Part shown: positions 18,096 to 26,879 of the stretch, in pieces
How the letters are laid out: every line of letters begins with the position of its first letter
Numbering within the stretch: position 1 is the stretch's first letter
NCBI RefSeq assembly: GCF_017488845.2
Contig: NZ_CP083373.1
Coordinates: 620,001 to 684,000 of the forward strand
Reading direction: 5' to 3'
DNA length: 64,000 bases
Origin: Ensifer canadensis
GTDB taxonomy: Bacteria; Pseudomonadota; Alphaproteobacteria; Rhizobiales; Rhizobiaceae
Notes under the pieces: generated by a model
Database searches by the model: none
What the model saw: only the letters and a program-made list of their open reading frames with translations
What the model was told of the DNA's origin: nothing
Position numbers and translations under genes: made by a program

Positions 18096-19157
18096 ATGGT
18101 TGAGTATCGTTATCTCGGGCGCAGTGCCCTCAAGGTATCACCGCTGACACTCGGGTCCATGATGTTCGGTAACCAGACGCCTGATGATGTGGCCTTCCGC
18201 ATCATCGACAAGGCACGCGAACAGGGCATCAACTTCATCGATACGGCCGACGTCTATCACGACGGCAAGTCGGAAGAGGTGGTCGGGCGTGGCATCAAGG
18301 CCGACAGGGATCACTGGGTGCTGGCGACCAAGTTCGTCAATTCGCACAAGAAGGGACCCAACCTCGGCGGCTACTCGCGCAAATGGGTTTACCAGACGGT
18401 CGAGAACTCACTGCGCAATCTCGGCACCGATTACATCGACATCCTCTATTTCCATCGCGCCGTGTTCGACGCGCCGCTGGAGGAGCCGGTCAGGGCTATC
18501 GCCGATCTGATCAAGGCCGGCAAGTTGCGGTATTTCGGCGTCTCGAACTTCCGCGGCTGGCGCATTGCCGAGATCGCGCAGCTCGCCGATGAACTCGGCA
18601 TCGACAGACCGGTCGCAAGCCAGCCGCTCTACAACATCGTCAACCGCACGGCGGAGGCCGAACAATTGCCGGCGGCAGCCGCCTATGGGCTCGGCGTCGT
18701 CACCTACAGCCCGCTGGCGCGCGGCGTTTTGACCGGCAAATACAATGTAGGCGAGGCACCTGGCGCTGATACGCGGGCGGGCCGCGGCGACAAGCGCATG
18801 CATGACGTCGAATTCCGCGACGAATCCATCGCGATTGCCAAGCAAATCGCTGCACACGCTCAGGCGAAAGGCATTCCCGCCGCGGATTTTGCGCTCGCCT
18901 GGGTCCTGAACAACCGTCTCGTCACCTCGACCATCGGCGGACCGCGGACCGAAGAGCAATGGGACGGCTATGTCCGTGCGCTAGACGTGAAGATCGATGC
19001 CGATGACGAAGCCCTGGTCGACCGGCTGGTCGCTGCTGGCCACCCATCGACCCCCGGTTTCACCGACCCTGGCCATCCGCTCGAAGGCCGGCTGCCGCGC
19101 TTTGGCGCGGCGGAGGCAGAGATCATTCCGCTCACACGGGCGCAGCGCGTCGCCTGA
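18096..19157 (+). CDS. aldo/keto reductase
   Basis: 353 residues, a TIM-barrel NADPH-dependent carbonyl reductase. It shows the AKR signature INFIDTADVYHDGKSEEVVG, with catalytic Asp and Tyr, then VLATKF with the Lys and DIL(Y)FHRA with the His. GVSNFRGWRIAEI and the cofactor-binding TIGGPRTEEQWDGY at the C-terminus complete the pattern. Closest in style to YajO/TAS-type potassium-channel beta-like AKRs. It follows dppF after 14 bases with a GGAGA site, so it is the last gene of this rightward operon. It may reduce an aldehyde or ketone released from the imported compound. Confidence 0.88.
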   Translation: MVEYRYLGRSALKVSPLTLGSMMFGNQTPDDVAFRIIDKAREQGINFIDTADVYHDGKSEEVVGRGIKADRDHWVLATKFVNSHKKGPNLGGYSRKWVYQTVENSLRNLGTDYIDILYFHRAVFDAPLEEPVRAIADLIKAGKLRYFGVSNFRGWRIAEIAQLADELGIDRPVASQPLYNIVNRTAEAEQLPAAAAYGLGVVTYSPLARGVLTGKYNVGEAPGADTRAGRGDKRMHDVEFRDESIAIAKQIAAHAQAKGIPAADFALAWVLNNRLVTSTIGGPRTEEQWDGYVRALDVKIDADDEALVDRLVAAGHPSTPGFTDPGHPLEGRLPRFGAAEAEIIPLTRAQRVA

Positions 19158-19161
19158 GGCG

Positions 19162-19235
19162 GCTTGCCCGGCTGTCTGCCGGGCAAGCTCCGCTCAAAAA
19201 AGGAAGCCCCGGACCGAAAATCCGGGCTTCGTTTT
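19162..19235 (+). terminator. tandem hairpins ending the dpp-like/AKR operon
   Basis: Two stem-loops lie just after the aldo/keto reductase stop. The first is a perfect 11-bp stem, 19162-19172 with 19178-19188. The second pairs 19203-19213 with 19221-19230 (one bulged C) and is followed by GTTTTGT, a plausible intrinsic terminator for rightward transcription. The second also lies just beyond the natural 3' end of the leftward amidohydrolase remnant, so it may have been bidirectional. Confidence 0.65.
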
Positions 19236-19244
19236 GTCGGGTGT

Positions 19245-19550
19245 CTATTCGGCGGCGGCAGCCCTTTGTCTCTCGCAAGCCGAGGAGGCGCCTGGCATTG
19301 CCGCCGGCAACACGTCGGAAATCCATGTCGTTTAGTCCGGCTTCCGCGAGGCTCTCGGTCAGGCTCTTGCCGTCGAGTGCGGCAAGGATCGGCCAGTCCG
19401 TTCCGGCCAGCACCCGCTCTGCGCCGAAGAAGCCGGTCAGGCTGCGGATGATCTCGGGATCGTGCCCCATCGTGTCGAAATAAATGTAGGGGCGTTTGCC
19501 GGCCGCGCGCTCGGGCGGCTCTCCGCGAAAGCGCGGTCGTAGCTTTCATC
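19245..19550 (-). pseudogene. 3' fragment of an amidohydrolase gene
   Basis: On the reverse strand a frame reads PPERAAGKRPYIYFDTMGHDPEIIRSL, then FFGAERVLAGTDWPIL and RVAGGNARRLLGL. This is the C-terminal part of a metal-dependent amidohydrolase of the ACMSD/amidohydrolase_2 family, including the GTDWP metal-ligand Asp. The frame meets a stop at about 19546. Near the end, a shift of frame would give a natural finish RAAAAE followed by a stop at 19245, so a second lesion is likely; without it the frame runs through the hairpins to 19132. The matching N-terminal part is at 23486-23653, suggesting one gene split by foreign DNA. Confidence 0.75.
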
Positions 19551-19776
19551 TGGTGCGCCACAGCTGATGGTAGGCCCTCTTACTTGAGCCAACAACTTCT
19601 TCGGTGGATCGGCATCTCTACGGACGACAGTCGAACCGCCCAAAACCAAACCAAAAATGGCAACCCCAATTATCGAGATGGTACATTCGGACGACAGGTT
19701 CTCGTTTCGACGATGAGCGGCGGGCTGGATACAGCGCTGCACATGTACAGCGACGGCCGTGATTGTGCGACCCACC

Positions 19777-20427
19777 CTATAGGCGACCGCGTTGTTGTCT
19801 GCTCGCAAAACCAGCGCTCCACCATCTGATCCGCAAAGGCGACCAGCGTTGTTCGGACTTCGCGGTTGTCGCAGGCTTGCCGGAACTCACCATCTCATCC
19901 TTCGGCGACTCGCAGTTTTCGTCGATCCATTCAAAGAACTGCGAACCCGTACGGTGATTGTGAACAAGCAAGGCGTCATCGACTTGCAAGGCGAATTCAG
20001 CATGCACTGGGTCGGTGAAGCCGATGAACAGCATCCTCTGCCGCATAGCTGAACCACTGATCGATGTCACGCGGGCATCCACCAGTCCGATAGTCGCGTC
20101 CCAATGTGCGTTCATCAGCGGACTGCGGTCGAAGGTCAGCGCCAGGTCGGAGTACGCGTAGACTTCCGGCAGCTTGAAGAAGTGTTCTATTTCCTCACGG
20201 CTGAGTGTGCCGTCGTCGTGCTTGAGCGCCTGACTATGGACCGGGCCAATTTTGTACTCGCTTACCAGGGATCGCTCTTGAAGCCGCTCCGTGCTCCTAT
20301 AGGCATAGCCGTTCCGACAAATGGCTAGCTTTATGGTTGCACGCTCGAACAATGACGGCTTTTCACGAACCTGATCGATGGTCGTCTTCAGATCCCTGAC
20401 GTACTGGGTGTAATGAGTTATTGTCAT
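19777..20427 (-). CDS. hypothetical protein within the inserted segment
   Basis: Open frame of 293 residues back to 20658; the most natural start is the ATG at 20427 (MTITHYTQYVRDLKTTIDQVREKP), giving 217 residues. No domain is recognised. Composition up to about residue 180 looks protein-like (for example LALTFDRSPLMNAHWDATIGLVD), while the last 35 residues are rich in Trp, Arg and Ser and may be read-through after a frameshift. Codon use is less GC3-biased than its neighbours. It lies inside the 3.9-kb segment that splits the amidohydrolase. Confidence 0.4.
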   Translation of the reverse strand: MTITHYTQYVRDLKTTIDQVREKPSLFERATIKLAICRNGYAYRSTERLQERSLVSEYKIGPVHSQALKHDDGTLSREEIEHFFKLPEVYAYSDLALTFDRSPLMNAHWDATIGLVDARVTSISGSAMRQRMLFIGFTDPVHAEFALQVDDALLVHNHRTGSQFFEWIDENCESPKDEMVSSGKPATTAKSEQRWSPLRIRWWSAGFASRQQRGRL

Positions 20428-21219
20428 GCCGATCTGCCCGACCCGTTTTTGCGTCCGACAGCAAGAGACCGTCGCCGCGCGTGTTATGCCAAGATGTTGG
20501 TTACGGGCATGATAGCCTTCTCTGCCGCTTGTTTTAGCTATACGCATGTTTGATTCTGGCAATTCCTCTTGCAGACGCGGCCTTTGTTCGGAACACATCT
20601 GCTTGTAGAAAAGGCGTGGTCGCGGCGCACTAAGCAACTTGCTTCTCCAGGCTGACATACAGCTGGGGTGCGGTTCCCGATCCGTGCCAAACCTTCGTAT
20701 AGCTTCGGTTTCGCCGCAGGGTACCTATCATTGCGTCCATGCCGGCACCATGTCCGACGGTCGGCGGGAACGAAGACGAGGTATCCTGAGTGCAATCGAA
20801 TGACATATCCTCCCGCTGTTCACAGGAAGCGCGCCCTCTAGTGCGCGTTTCTGAATACTGCGAGCGTGCCGGAGTAGGTGAGGCGGAGGAGAGGCGACTG
20901 ATTGTACAACTGGGTTGCCGCGCTTCTCAGAATGAATTGCAGATCAACCTCACGCTCTTGCCGTTCAGAACCCGATAATTTTGGGGCCACTTCTGCGAAA
21001 GGCTTCCGATCTTCGTGCGCGAAGACGCGGAGTGATCTTGATCGGTATGTCCGCCGTGGCTTCCATGCGAAGAGCTGGAGCGGGGCTAGGTAGCCACCAG
21101 GCAAAGGTCGCTGTTACGACTTCAATGGCTGCGCCTCCATTGCGAATTTTTCGGGCCGGCGCACGAACTCATTGTCGCGTCCTTTCAGTGAAAACATCCT
21201 CTCAAAGAAAGTGACTTCC
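20428..21219. other. gene-poor stretch of the inserted segment
   Basis: About 790 bases with only short overlapping frames on both strands and no recognised motif. GC content is visibly lower than in the flanking operons, consistent with foreign or decaying DNA. Confidence 0.5.
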
Positions 21220-22371
21220 ATGTGGAAGCAGATCCAACCGCCGATACGGGTTTTCTTTGCTGGGGCAATTATCACCCTCGCGCCAATACCGGCATTCGCT
21301 CACGTGAAGTGGTTTGCCCCCTACATCGTTGGGGCACCGCCTGAGCTGGTCGGCGATACCTTGCAGGATACGTGGTTCTGGGCAGGAATTGCCCTGGTCC
21401 TGGTATTCTTCATTCTAACCCGCATCTTAGAGCGCACATCTGTGGGCGAAACAGCCATTAACGCTTTGAACTGGATGACCGATCCCCTGTGGATGCGCCA
21501 GGACGACTACATCAGGTCGATCATCGCCGCGTTCTTCATTGCCATTTTTGCCGTCGGCGGCGTGTATCTGACACCAGATCTCAAGACCCCAGCTGAGTGG
21601 GTCTCCTGGCTTCAGCTCGTGATTGCCTGTTGCATTTTCTCCAGACGCACCATGCCCATCGCCGGAACTGGAATTGTCGCCCTCTGGGTACTGGCGTTGC
21701 GAGACTATGATCTCTTCCACCTGTTCGACTACCTGGCGTTGGGTCTCGGTGTTGCCGGATATCTCATACTTGAGCCTCTCAAGAATGAAGAACTGAGGTC
21801 GCGCCGTTTTGAAGCGTTACGCTGGGGCCTTGCGATCGCTCTGATGTGGTCAAGTCTCGAAAAATTTGCTTTTCCAAGCTGGTTTTATCCTCTAGTCGTG
21901 GAGAAACCGTTTCTCACATTTGGCATGCCGAGAGACGTCTTCATTCCGATGGCCGGCGTCACCGAGTTCACACTTGGCTTCGGTTTGCTTTGGACCCCGT
22001 TGATCCGCAGGCTCTCCGCGATCGCACTGCTCGTCATCTTCACGGCCGCGGTCTGGCCATTCGGTCGTGTTGACCTGATCGGCCACGGCTTAATCATGGC
22101 CATTTTGATTGCTGTCGCCGCAGACCACCGCAGAGGCGTCGACCTGATGACTGCCTTCAAACGCCGGGTGGTCAATATCCCTGTCGGGCTCTCAGTCGCG
22201 TTGGTCGTCTTCTGTACCGCATACTGGGGTTTGCACTTCGCATTCTATGGCGTGGACGGTGGTGGCTCTGTTGGTGACGGAGCGAAGACAACTCATAGCT
22301 ACAGTGTCGAGCATCCTCATGGTCCAGGCGGGCCAGATGACCACAAGTTGGAGCCGCATGCGCATCCATAA
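21220..22371 (+). CDS. DoxX-like polytopic membrane protein with His-rich tail
   Basis: About 383 residues. An N-terminal hydrophobic leader (VFFAGAIITLAPIPAFA) is followed by HVKWFAPYIVGAPPEL and then about eight to ten hydrophobic helices. The middle (ALMWSSLEKFAFPSWFYPLV, FGMPRDVFIPMAGVTEFTLGFGLLW) resembles the DoxX/DoxD-like group of membrane proteins. The C-terminus is a soluble tail rich in His, Pro and Asp (SVEHPHGPGGPDDHKLEPHAHP), suggestive of metal binding. Function unknown; metal handling is only a guess. The ATG at 21220 is chosen over a TTG/GTG further upstream. It is the only clearly intact gene in the inserted segment and appears monocistronic. Confidence 0.72.
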   Translation: MWKQIQPPIRVFFAGAIITLAPIPAFAHVKWFAPYIVGAPPELVGDTLQDTWFWAGIALVLVFFILTRILERTSVGETAINALNWMTDPLWMRQDDYIRSIIAAFFIAIFAVGGVYLTPDLKTPAEWVSWLQLVIACCIFSRRTMPIAGTGIVALWVLALRDYDLFHLFDYLALGLGVAGYLILEPLKNEELRSRRFEALRWGLAIALMWSSLEKFAFPSWFYPLVVEKPFLTFGMPRDVFIPMAGVTEFTLGFGLLWTPLIRRLSAIALLVIFTAAVWPFGRVDLIGHGLIMAILIAVAADHRRGVDLMTAFKRRVVNIPVGLSVALVVFCTAYWGLHFAFYGVDGGGSVGDGAKTTHSYSVEHPHGPGGPDDHKLEPHAHP

Positions 22372-22886
22372 AGCAGTTTACAGCCGAGGTCCGGTGTCAG
22401 CTTGCCGCATTGAGCCCCGGTACTGTGCAGCACGAGACCGTTGTCGCCGGAAGCAGCGAGAGTTCGGGACCATTCTCGAGTGATCGGTGTTCCGGCGCGG
22501 CGCGTGAACGCAATGGTAGGAAGCGGTCGATAATCATGGCGACTGGCTGGCCCCGATCCTGATTTCAGGAGGCTCGATTTCCTTGAAACTGGCGATGACA
22601 TATGAATAAACAGATCTGCAACAGCGTGTGGATATTTGCCTAAGTCGGCCATCGTTCCGGGCGAAGGCGATTTCTCTTGCCTTGTTGCCTAGCGCCGGCT
22701 TGCCTGCTCGACATTTTGGTGTCGAACTCGATGCCGCGGTCGGTCAGGAAGGTCTCGAAGAAGATTGGCTGGCAGTTGTCGCCGTCGCCCTAGAGCCATG
22801 CGGCAGATTTCGTGAGAAAAAAAGTCGCCCCCATTGGCCGCGATAGCGGCTTAACGATCGAGATCAATTCTCCGCGCAGGCCGGCC
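22372..22886. other. intergenic part of the inserted segment
   Basis: 515 bases with no convincing gene. On the reverse strand near 22690-22790 a short frame reads FETFLTDRGIEFDTK, reminiscent of the DDE-transposase LTDxGxEF motif, but the surroundings do not extend the match. Possibly a decayed insertion-sequence fragment. Confidence 0.35.
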
Positions 22887-23481
22887 TATTCAACGCATTG
22901 GGGGCGCAGAGCCGCCTTGGATTTCGGCTGCTGTTTTTCGCAAGCAATCTCGCAGCCAGCAGTGTGCGAGATTGCTCGTGTGCCTTGGGTGCCAGAACAT
23001 GCGTTCATGAATGTCTGGTAACAACATAGCCGGTTCCGCGCCTATTATGCCCGGCGCTGGACGGCTGATGCCCTCTCGCGCCAAATGCTGATCGGCCAGG
23101 TTTGGTCGCCGGTCGGGGCCGATGCCGTACGCAAGGTGCGACGAGCGAAGGAATGCATCCATCGAAATCTTGCCCGCGCCCCCAACTGCCTTGTTCCTGC
23201 ATCGGCAGCACACAACCATCTGTCACTCAGAAGAGGCTCGGGCGGGAAGTCGCTATCGGGAAGCAATTCGCTCGGCTCGATCACAACGTCCACGAGGTCG
23301 TCGTGGAGCATCTTTTCGGTGTCTCGCGAACGCGGAACAAGATGGAGGGTGATCTGCGGCGCTTCAGTCTCCAAGCGTTTGATCAGTGGCCCCAGCAAGA
23401 CGAGAACGGCGTAATCTGAGGCGCTTATGGTGGAAGTGCGAGCATCGTGCAGCGGATCGAAACCACCTTATTGCATAAGGG
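22887..23481 (-). pseudogene. LysR-type regulator remnant lacking its DNA-binding domain
   Basis: Reverse-strand sequence reads FDPLHDARTSTISASDYAVLVLLGP, then RLETEAPQITLHLVPRSRDTEKMLHDDLVDVVIEP and EPLLSDRWLCAADAG. This is the effector domain of a LysR regulator of the NodD-like branch. A frameshift follows, and the next frame continues with ISMDAFLRSSHLAYGIGPDRRPNLADQHLAREG and EPAMLLP before decaying. The N-terminal helix-turn-helix (about 90 residues) is absent: the homologous sequence starts abruptly near 23480, where amidohydrolase sequence begins. The truncation marks the right-hand junction of the inserted segment. Confidence 0.75.
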
Positions 23482-23485
23482 TTTG

Positions 23486-23653
23486 CTATACTTTGCTCAG
23501 AGCATCCCTTAGCGGCTCCACCAAGTTTTCCGCGATCTTGCGATAGATCTCCGGTGAGAAGCCGCCGGTGGGCTTGGCGCATCTTCCGCCTGGCCCCCAA
23601 GCCGGCGGCCAGAGATGGACATGGATGTCGACGATATCGAGCGGTGCGGTCAT
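23486..23653 (-). pseudogene. 5' fragment of an amidohydrolase gene
   Basis: Starts with ATG at 23653, overlapping the stop of the upstream LLM gene by four bases (ATGA), so it was translationally coupled to it. It reads MTAPLDIVDIHVHLW and continues to about residue 50 (IYRKIAENLVEPLRDALSK) before a stop at 23486. DIHVH is the first metal-ligand motif of amidohydrolase_2/ACMSD-type enzymes. The C-terminal part of a same-family protein lies in the same orientation at 19245-19550. The roughly 150 residues between them, by comparison with a usual length near 300, are missing. Confidence 0.75.
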
Positions 23654-24750
23654 TCGGCGGCTACCTTTCTGGCTTCGCGCTCGGCAATGCCGGCTTTGAC
23701 GAGCGGCACTACGTCCCGTCCGTAGGTCACGGTGTCCTCGGTCGGGTAGAAGCCGCGCACGAGGAAGTTGGAAACGCCGGCGTCGTAATAGTCGAGGATC
23801 GCGTCTGCCACCTGTTCCGGCGTCCCGACCAGAGCGGTCGAATTGCCACCCGCCCCGCTTGCCTCGGCGACCTCGGTCCACAGCCGCTTGTCCAGCACCT
23901 TGCCGCGTTTGGCAGCCTCGCGCAGGCGCACCGAGCCGGCGTTCGAGGGTAGCTTCTCGCCGTTGCCGCCGGCCGAACGCGCTACCTGCGACTTCACTTT
24001 CTCAAGGATATCGCCGGCCTTTGCCCATGCGGCATGTTCCGTCTCGGCCACGACGGTGCGGAAGGCGAGGGTGAAGCGGACGTCACTGGCCGACCGGCCA
24101 TTGGCAATAGCGGCTGCACGCACCTTGGCGATTGTCTCTTTCGCTCCGTCCAGCGGTTCGCCCCAGAGCGCATAGATATCGGCGTGTTTGCCGGCGACCG
24201 CGATCGCGGCATCCGACGAGCCGCCAAAGGAGATCGGGATGCGCGGCTTCTGATAGGGCTTGACCTGGCTGAAGGCGCCCTTGAACTTGTAGAAGCGTCC
24301 TTCGTGGTCGAAGGGCTCGTCGCTCTCCCAGGTCTTCTTCAGCACCGACAGATATTCGTCGGTGCGGGCATATCGGGTGTCATGATCCTCGAAATCGCCA
24401 TCGCGAGCCTGGTCGCTGTCGGACCCGCCGGTGATGATGTGCACCCATAGGCGACCCTCGGAGAACTGGTCGAGCGTTGCGAGCTGCCGGGCGCCGAGCG
24501 TCGGAGCCATCAGGCCAGGCCGATGGGCAAGTAGCGCCCCGAGCCGCTGTGTCTGGCCGAAGACGAAGGCGGCGATCTGGTTGTTGTCTGGCCACTGTGC
24601 GAACTGGCCGATCAACAGCCGGTCTATGCCGGCGGCTTCCGCTGCCTGCACGTGACTGCGAATATACGCCTTGTCGATGATCGGGCCGGTCGCCGGAACG
24701 ATATCGGATCCCTCCCTGTTGGACGTGTGGCCGATGAATTCTGATGACAT
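23650..24750 (-). CDS. SsuD-like LLM flavin monooxygenase
   Basis: 366 residues, near the 380 of alkanesulfonate monooxygenase SsuD, a reduced-flavin-dependent enzyme releasing sulfite from sulfonates. Matching segments include ATLDQFSEGRLWVHIITGGSD, GDFEDHDTRYARTDEYLSVLKKTW, PISFGGSSDAAIAVAGKHADIYALWGEP, and at the C-terminus NSTALVGTPEQVADAILDYYDAGVSNFLVRGFYP. The ATG at 24750 (MSSEFIGH) is preferred over one seven codons upstream. It is the first gene of a leftward unit whose second gene, the amidohydrolase, is now split. No ssuE-type reductase is visible nearby. Sulfonate versus sulfone or other C-S substrate cannot be decided. Confidence 0.87.
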   Translation of the reverse strand: MSSEFIGHTSNREGSDIVPATGPIIDKAYIRSHVQAAEAAGIDRLLIGQFAQWPDNNQIAAFVFGQTQRLGALLAHRPGLMAPTLGARQLATLDQFSEGRLWVHIITGGSDSDQARDGDFEDHDTRYARTDEYLSVLKKTWESDEPFDHEGRFYKFKGAFSQVKPYQKPRIPISFGGSSDAAIAVAGKHADIYALWGEPLDGAKETIAKVRAAAIANGRSASDVRFTLAFRTVVAETEHAAWAKAGDILEKVKSQVARSAGGNGEKLPSNAGSVRLREAAKRGKVLDKRLWTEVAEASGAGGNSTALVGTPEQVADAILDYYDAGVSNFLVRGFYPTEDTVTYGRDVVPLVKAGIAEREARKVAAE

Positions 24751-25187
24751 CGAAAACTCCTTGAAACTCACAGTCAGCGTTACTCCTTAGTCTATTTAAT
24801 AGATCGATAATGTCGATTGCGTTTTGGGTGGCGATCTTGGGATGAGTTTTCAACGGCTTGCCAATGTCGGGATTTTTCGTTCAACCTCCTGCCCTGGGAC
24901 GGTGGCCCATGCATCTGGTACCAGGAAGGAGATGGACATGCCCGCCGATGACCGTCGCCGCCATTCATCAGAGGATGTCCAAACCTCGTAAATTTGAGAG
25001 AGCATGGCTCCGACGTGAGATATTCCGTCGCGGTGTCCGCGGCCGTGCAGCATTTTCCAAAAGCCAGCGTGACTTTAGAAATCTATTATCACCATAAATT
25101 TGATAGATTATATATCGTGAAGCGGATCACCCAATGATGGGTGCACGAAAAGAAACCAGCGCTCTGCGTCTGCTTGGGGATATCCAG
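24751..25187. promoter_or_regulatory. divergent promoter region with AT-rich inverted repeats
   Basis: 437 bases between the SsuD-like gene and the binding-protein gene, markedly AT-rich at both ends. CTATT-T-AATAG at 24792-24802 is a short palindrome near the leftward gene. AATCTAT (25080-25086) and ATAGATT (25103-25109) form a 7-bp inverted repeat near the rightward gene. Both share a TCTATTA-like core, suggesting one regulator acting in both directions. No adjacent regulator gene. Confidence 0.45.
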
Positions 25188-26813
25188 ATGACATCAACAC
25201 CTATCAGCCCACCGAAACCGACACGCCGCGCCTTTCTGCTCTCTTCCGTTGCGTTGGCGGCCGTCGTCGCCGTCGGGGCTATTCCGGAGATCTCGTTTGC
25301 CGCGGAAGAGCCGACACGCGGCGGTAGCGTCTCGATCAATATCGGCACCGAACCGCCGGTCCTTGTTCTGATCGCCCACAGTGCGGGCGCTGCCTACTAT
25401 ATCAGCGGCAAGGCGACCGAAAGCCTGCTGACTTATGACCGTGACTTCAATCCTCAGCCCTTGCTGGCGACCGAATGGACGGTCAGCGAGGACGGCCTGC
25501 GCTACTGGTTCAAGCTGCGCCAGGGTGTTCGCTGGCATGACGGGAAGGATTTCACCGCCGAGGATGTCGCTTTCTCGATCCTCGCGTTGAAGGAAAACCA
25601 TCCGCGCGGGCGGGCGACATTCGCCCACATCCAGAAGGCAAACGTCCTCAACACGCATGAAGTTGAGCTGATCCTCTCCAAGCCCGCTCCCTACCTTCTG
25701 ACGGCCTTTGCAAGCTTCGAAGCCCCAATCGTGCCGAAGCATCTCTATGAAGGCACGAAGATCGCCGAGAACCCGCACAATGTCGCGCCTGTTGGCACAG
25801 GACCCTACAAGTTCGTCGAATGGGTGCGCGGCAGCCACGCGCTTTTTTCGCGCAACGAGGACTATTGGGGATCTCCGAAGCCCTATCTCGACCAGATCAT
25901 CTTTCGCTTCATCATCGATCCGGCGGCAGCGGTTGCCGCGATCGAGACCGGTGAAGTGCAAGTCTCCACCGCCAACTTGCCGCTGACCGATATCGAGCGC
26001 CTGAAGACGAACCCCAATCTCGTCGTCGATACCGATCCGGCGCCCTATTCGCCGAGCATCGCCCGAGCCGAGTTCAACCTCGAGAACAAGTATCTGGCCG
26101 ATATCAAGGTGCGTCACGCGATCGCCCATGCAGTCGACAAGGACTTCATCGTCAACACCGTCTATCTCGGCTATGCGACGCGACTGGACGGTCCCGTCAG
26201 TCCCGACCTTGCGAAATTCTACACGCCGGACCTCCCGAAGTACGAGTTCGATCCTGCCAAGGCGGAGAAGCTCTTGGACGAGGCCGGCTACGCGCGAGGC
26301 GCCGACGGTTTCCGCTTCAAGCTGTTCATCGATCCCACTCAGCCCTCCGGCCCACCCAAGCAGACGGCGGAGTATATTGCCCAGGCGCTTGCCAAGGTCG
26401 GCATCAAGGTTGAACTGCGCACCCAGGACTTTGCGACCTTCGTGAAGCGGGTCTTCACCGATCGCGATTTCGATATCGCCATCGAAGGCATGAGCAATCT
26501 TTACGATCCGACCGTCGGCGTGCAGCGCTTATACTGGTCGAAGAACTTCAAACCGGGCGTGCCTTTTACCAACGGGTCTAAATATTCCAACCCGGAAGTC
26601 GACCGGCTCCTCGAGACCGCCGCCGTCGAAATCGATACCAGGAAACGGTTGGAGCTCTTCAACGCGTTCCAGAAACTGGTCGTGGAGGATCTGCCCACGC
26701 TCGACATCGTCACCCCGGCGGTGATCACCGTCTACGACAGGCGGGTGAAAAACCTAAAGCTGGGTGTCGAGCATCTCTGGGCCAACGGTTCCGACATCTA
26801 TCTCGACGAGTGA
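25188..26813 (+). CDS. family 5 ABC binding protein, Tat-type leader
   Basis: About 541 residues. The leader contains PTRRAFLLSSVALAAVVAVGA, a twin-arginine motif followed by a hydrophobic stretch and AFA-like cleavage region, so export by Tat is likely. The mature part shows family 5 hallmarks: PLLATEWTVSEDGLRYWFKLRQGVRWHDGKDFTAEDV, VGTGPYKFVEW and VRHAIAHAVDK. These proteins carry peptides, nickel chelates or opines. The ATG at 25188 has a GGGGA site eight bases upstream and gives the correct leader. It is probably the missing partner of the BCDF transporter at 14165-18081. A DszC-like gene follows in the same direction. Confidence 0.87.
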   Translation: MTSTPISPPKPTRRAFLLSSVALAAVVAVGAIPEISFAAEEPTRGGSVSINIGTEPPVLVLIAHSAGAAYYISGKATESLLTYDRDFNPQPLLATEWTVSEDGLRYWFKLRQGVRWHDGKDFTAEDVAFSILALKENHPRGRATFAHIQKANVLNTHEVELILSKPAPYLLTAFASFEAPIVPKHLYEGTKIAENPHNVAPVGTGPYKFVEWVRGSHALFSRNEDYWGSPKPYLDQIIFRFIIDPAAAVAAIETGEVQVSTANLPLTDIERLKTNPNLVVDTDPAPYSPSIARAEFNLENKYLADIKVRHAIAHAVDKDFIVNTVYLGYATRLDGPVSPDLAKFYTPDLPKYEFDPAKAEKLLDEAGYARGADGFRFKLFIDPTQPSGPPKQTAEYIAQALAKVGIKVELRTQDFATFVKRVFTDRDFDIAIEGMSNLYDPTVGVQRLYWSKNFKPGVPFTNGSKYSNPEVDRLLETAAVEIDTRKRLELFNAFQKLVVEDLPTLDIVTPAVITVYDRRVKNLKLGVEHLWANGSDIYLDE

Positions 26814-26879
26814 TCGATGGCGCGGTGCAGTCTGCGGGAGATCCGGCTGCACCGGTTTCTTCAGTCGAGGAGTTGACGA

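Noticed and set aside
22690..22790. Transposase-like FLTDRGIEFDTK on the reverse strand
   Set aside because: A single short motif without flanking homology or inverted terminal repeats; too weak to call an insertion sequence.
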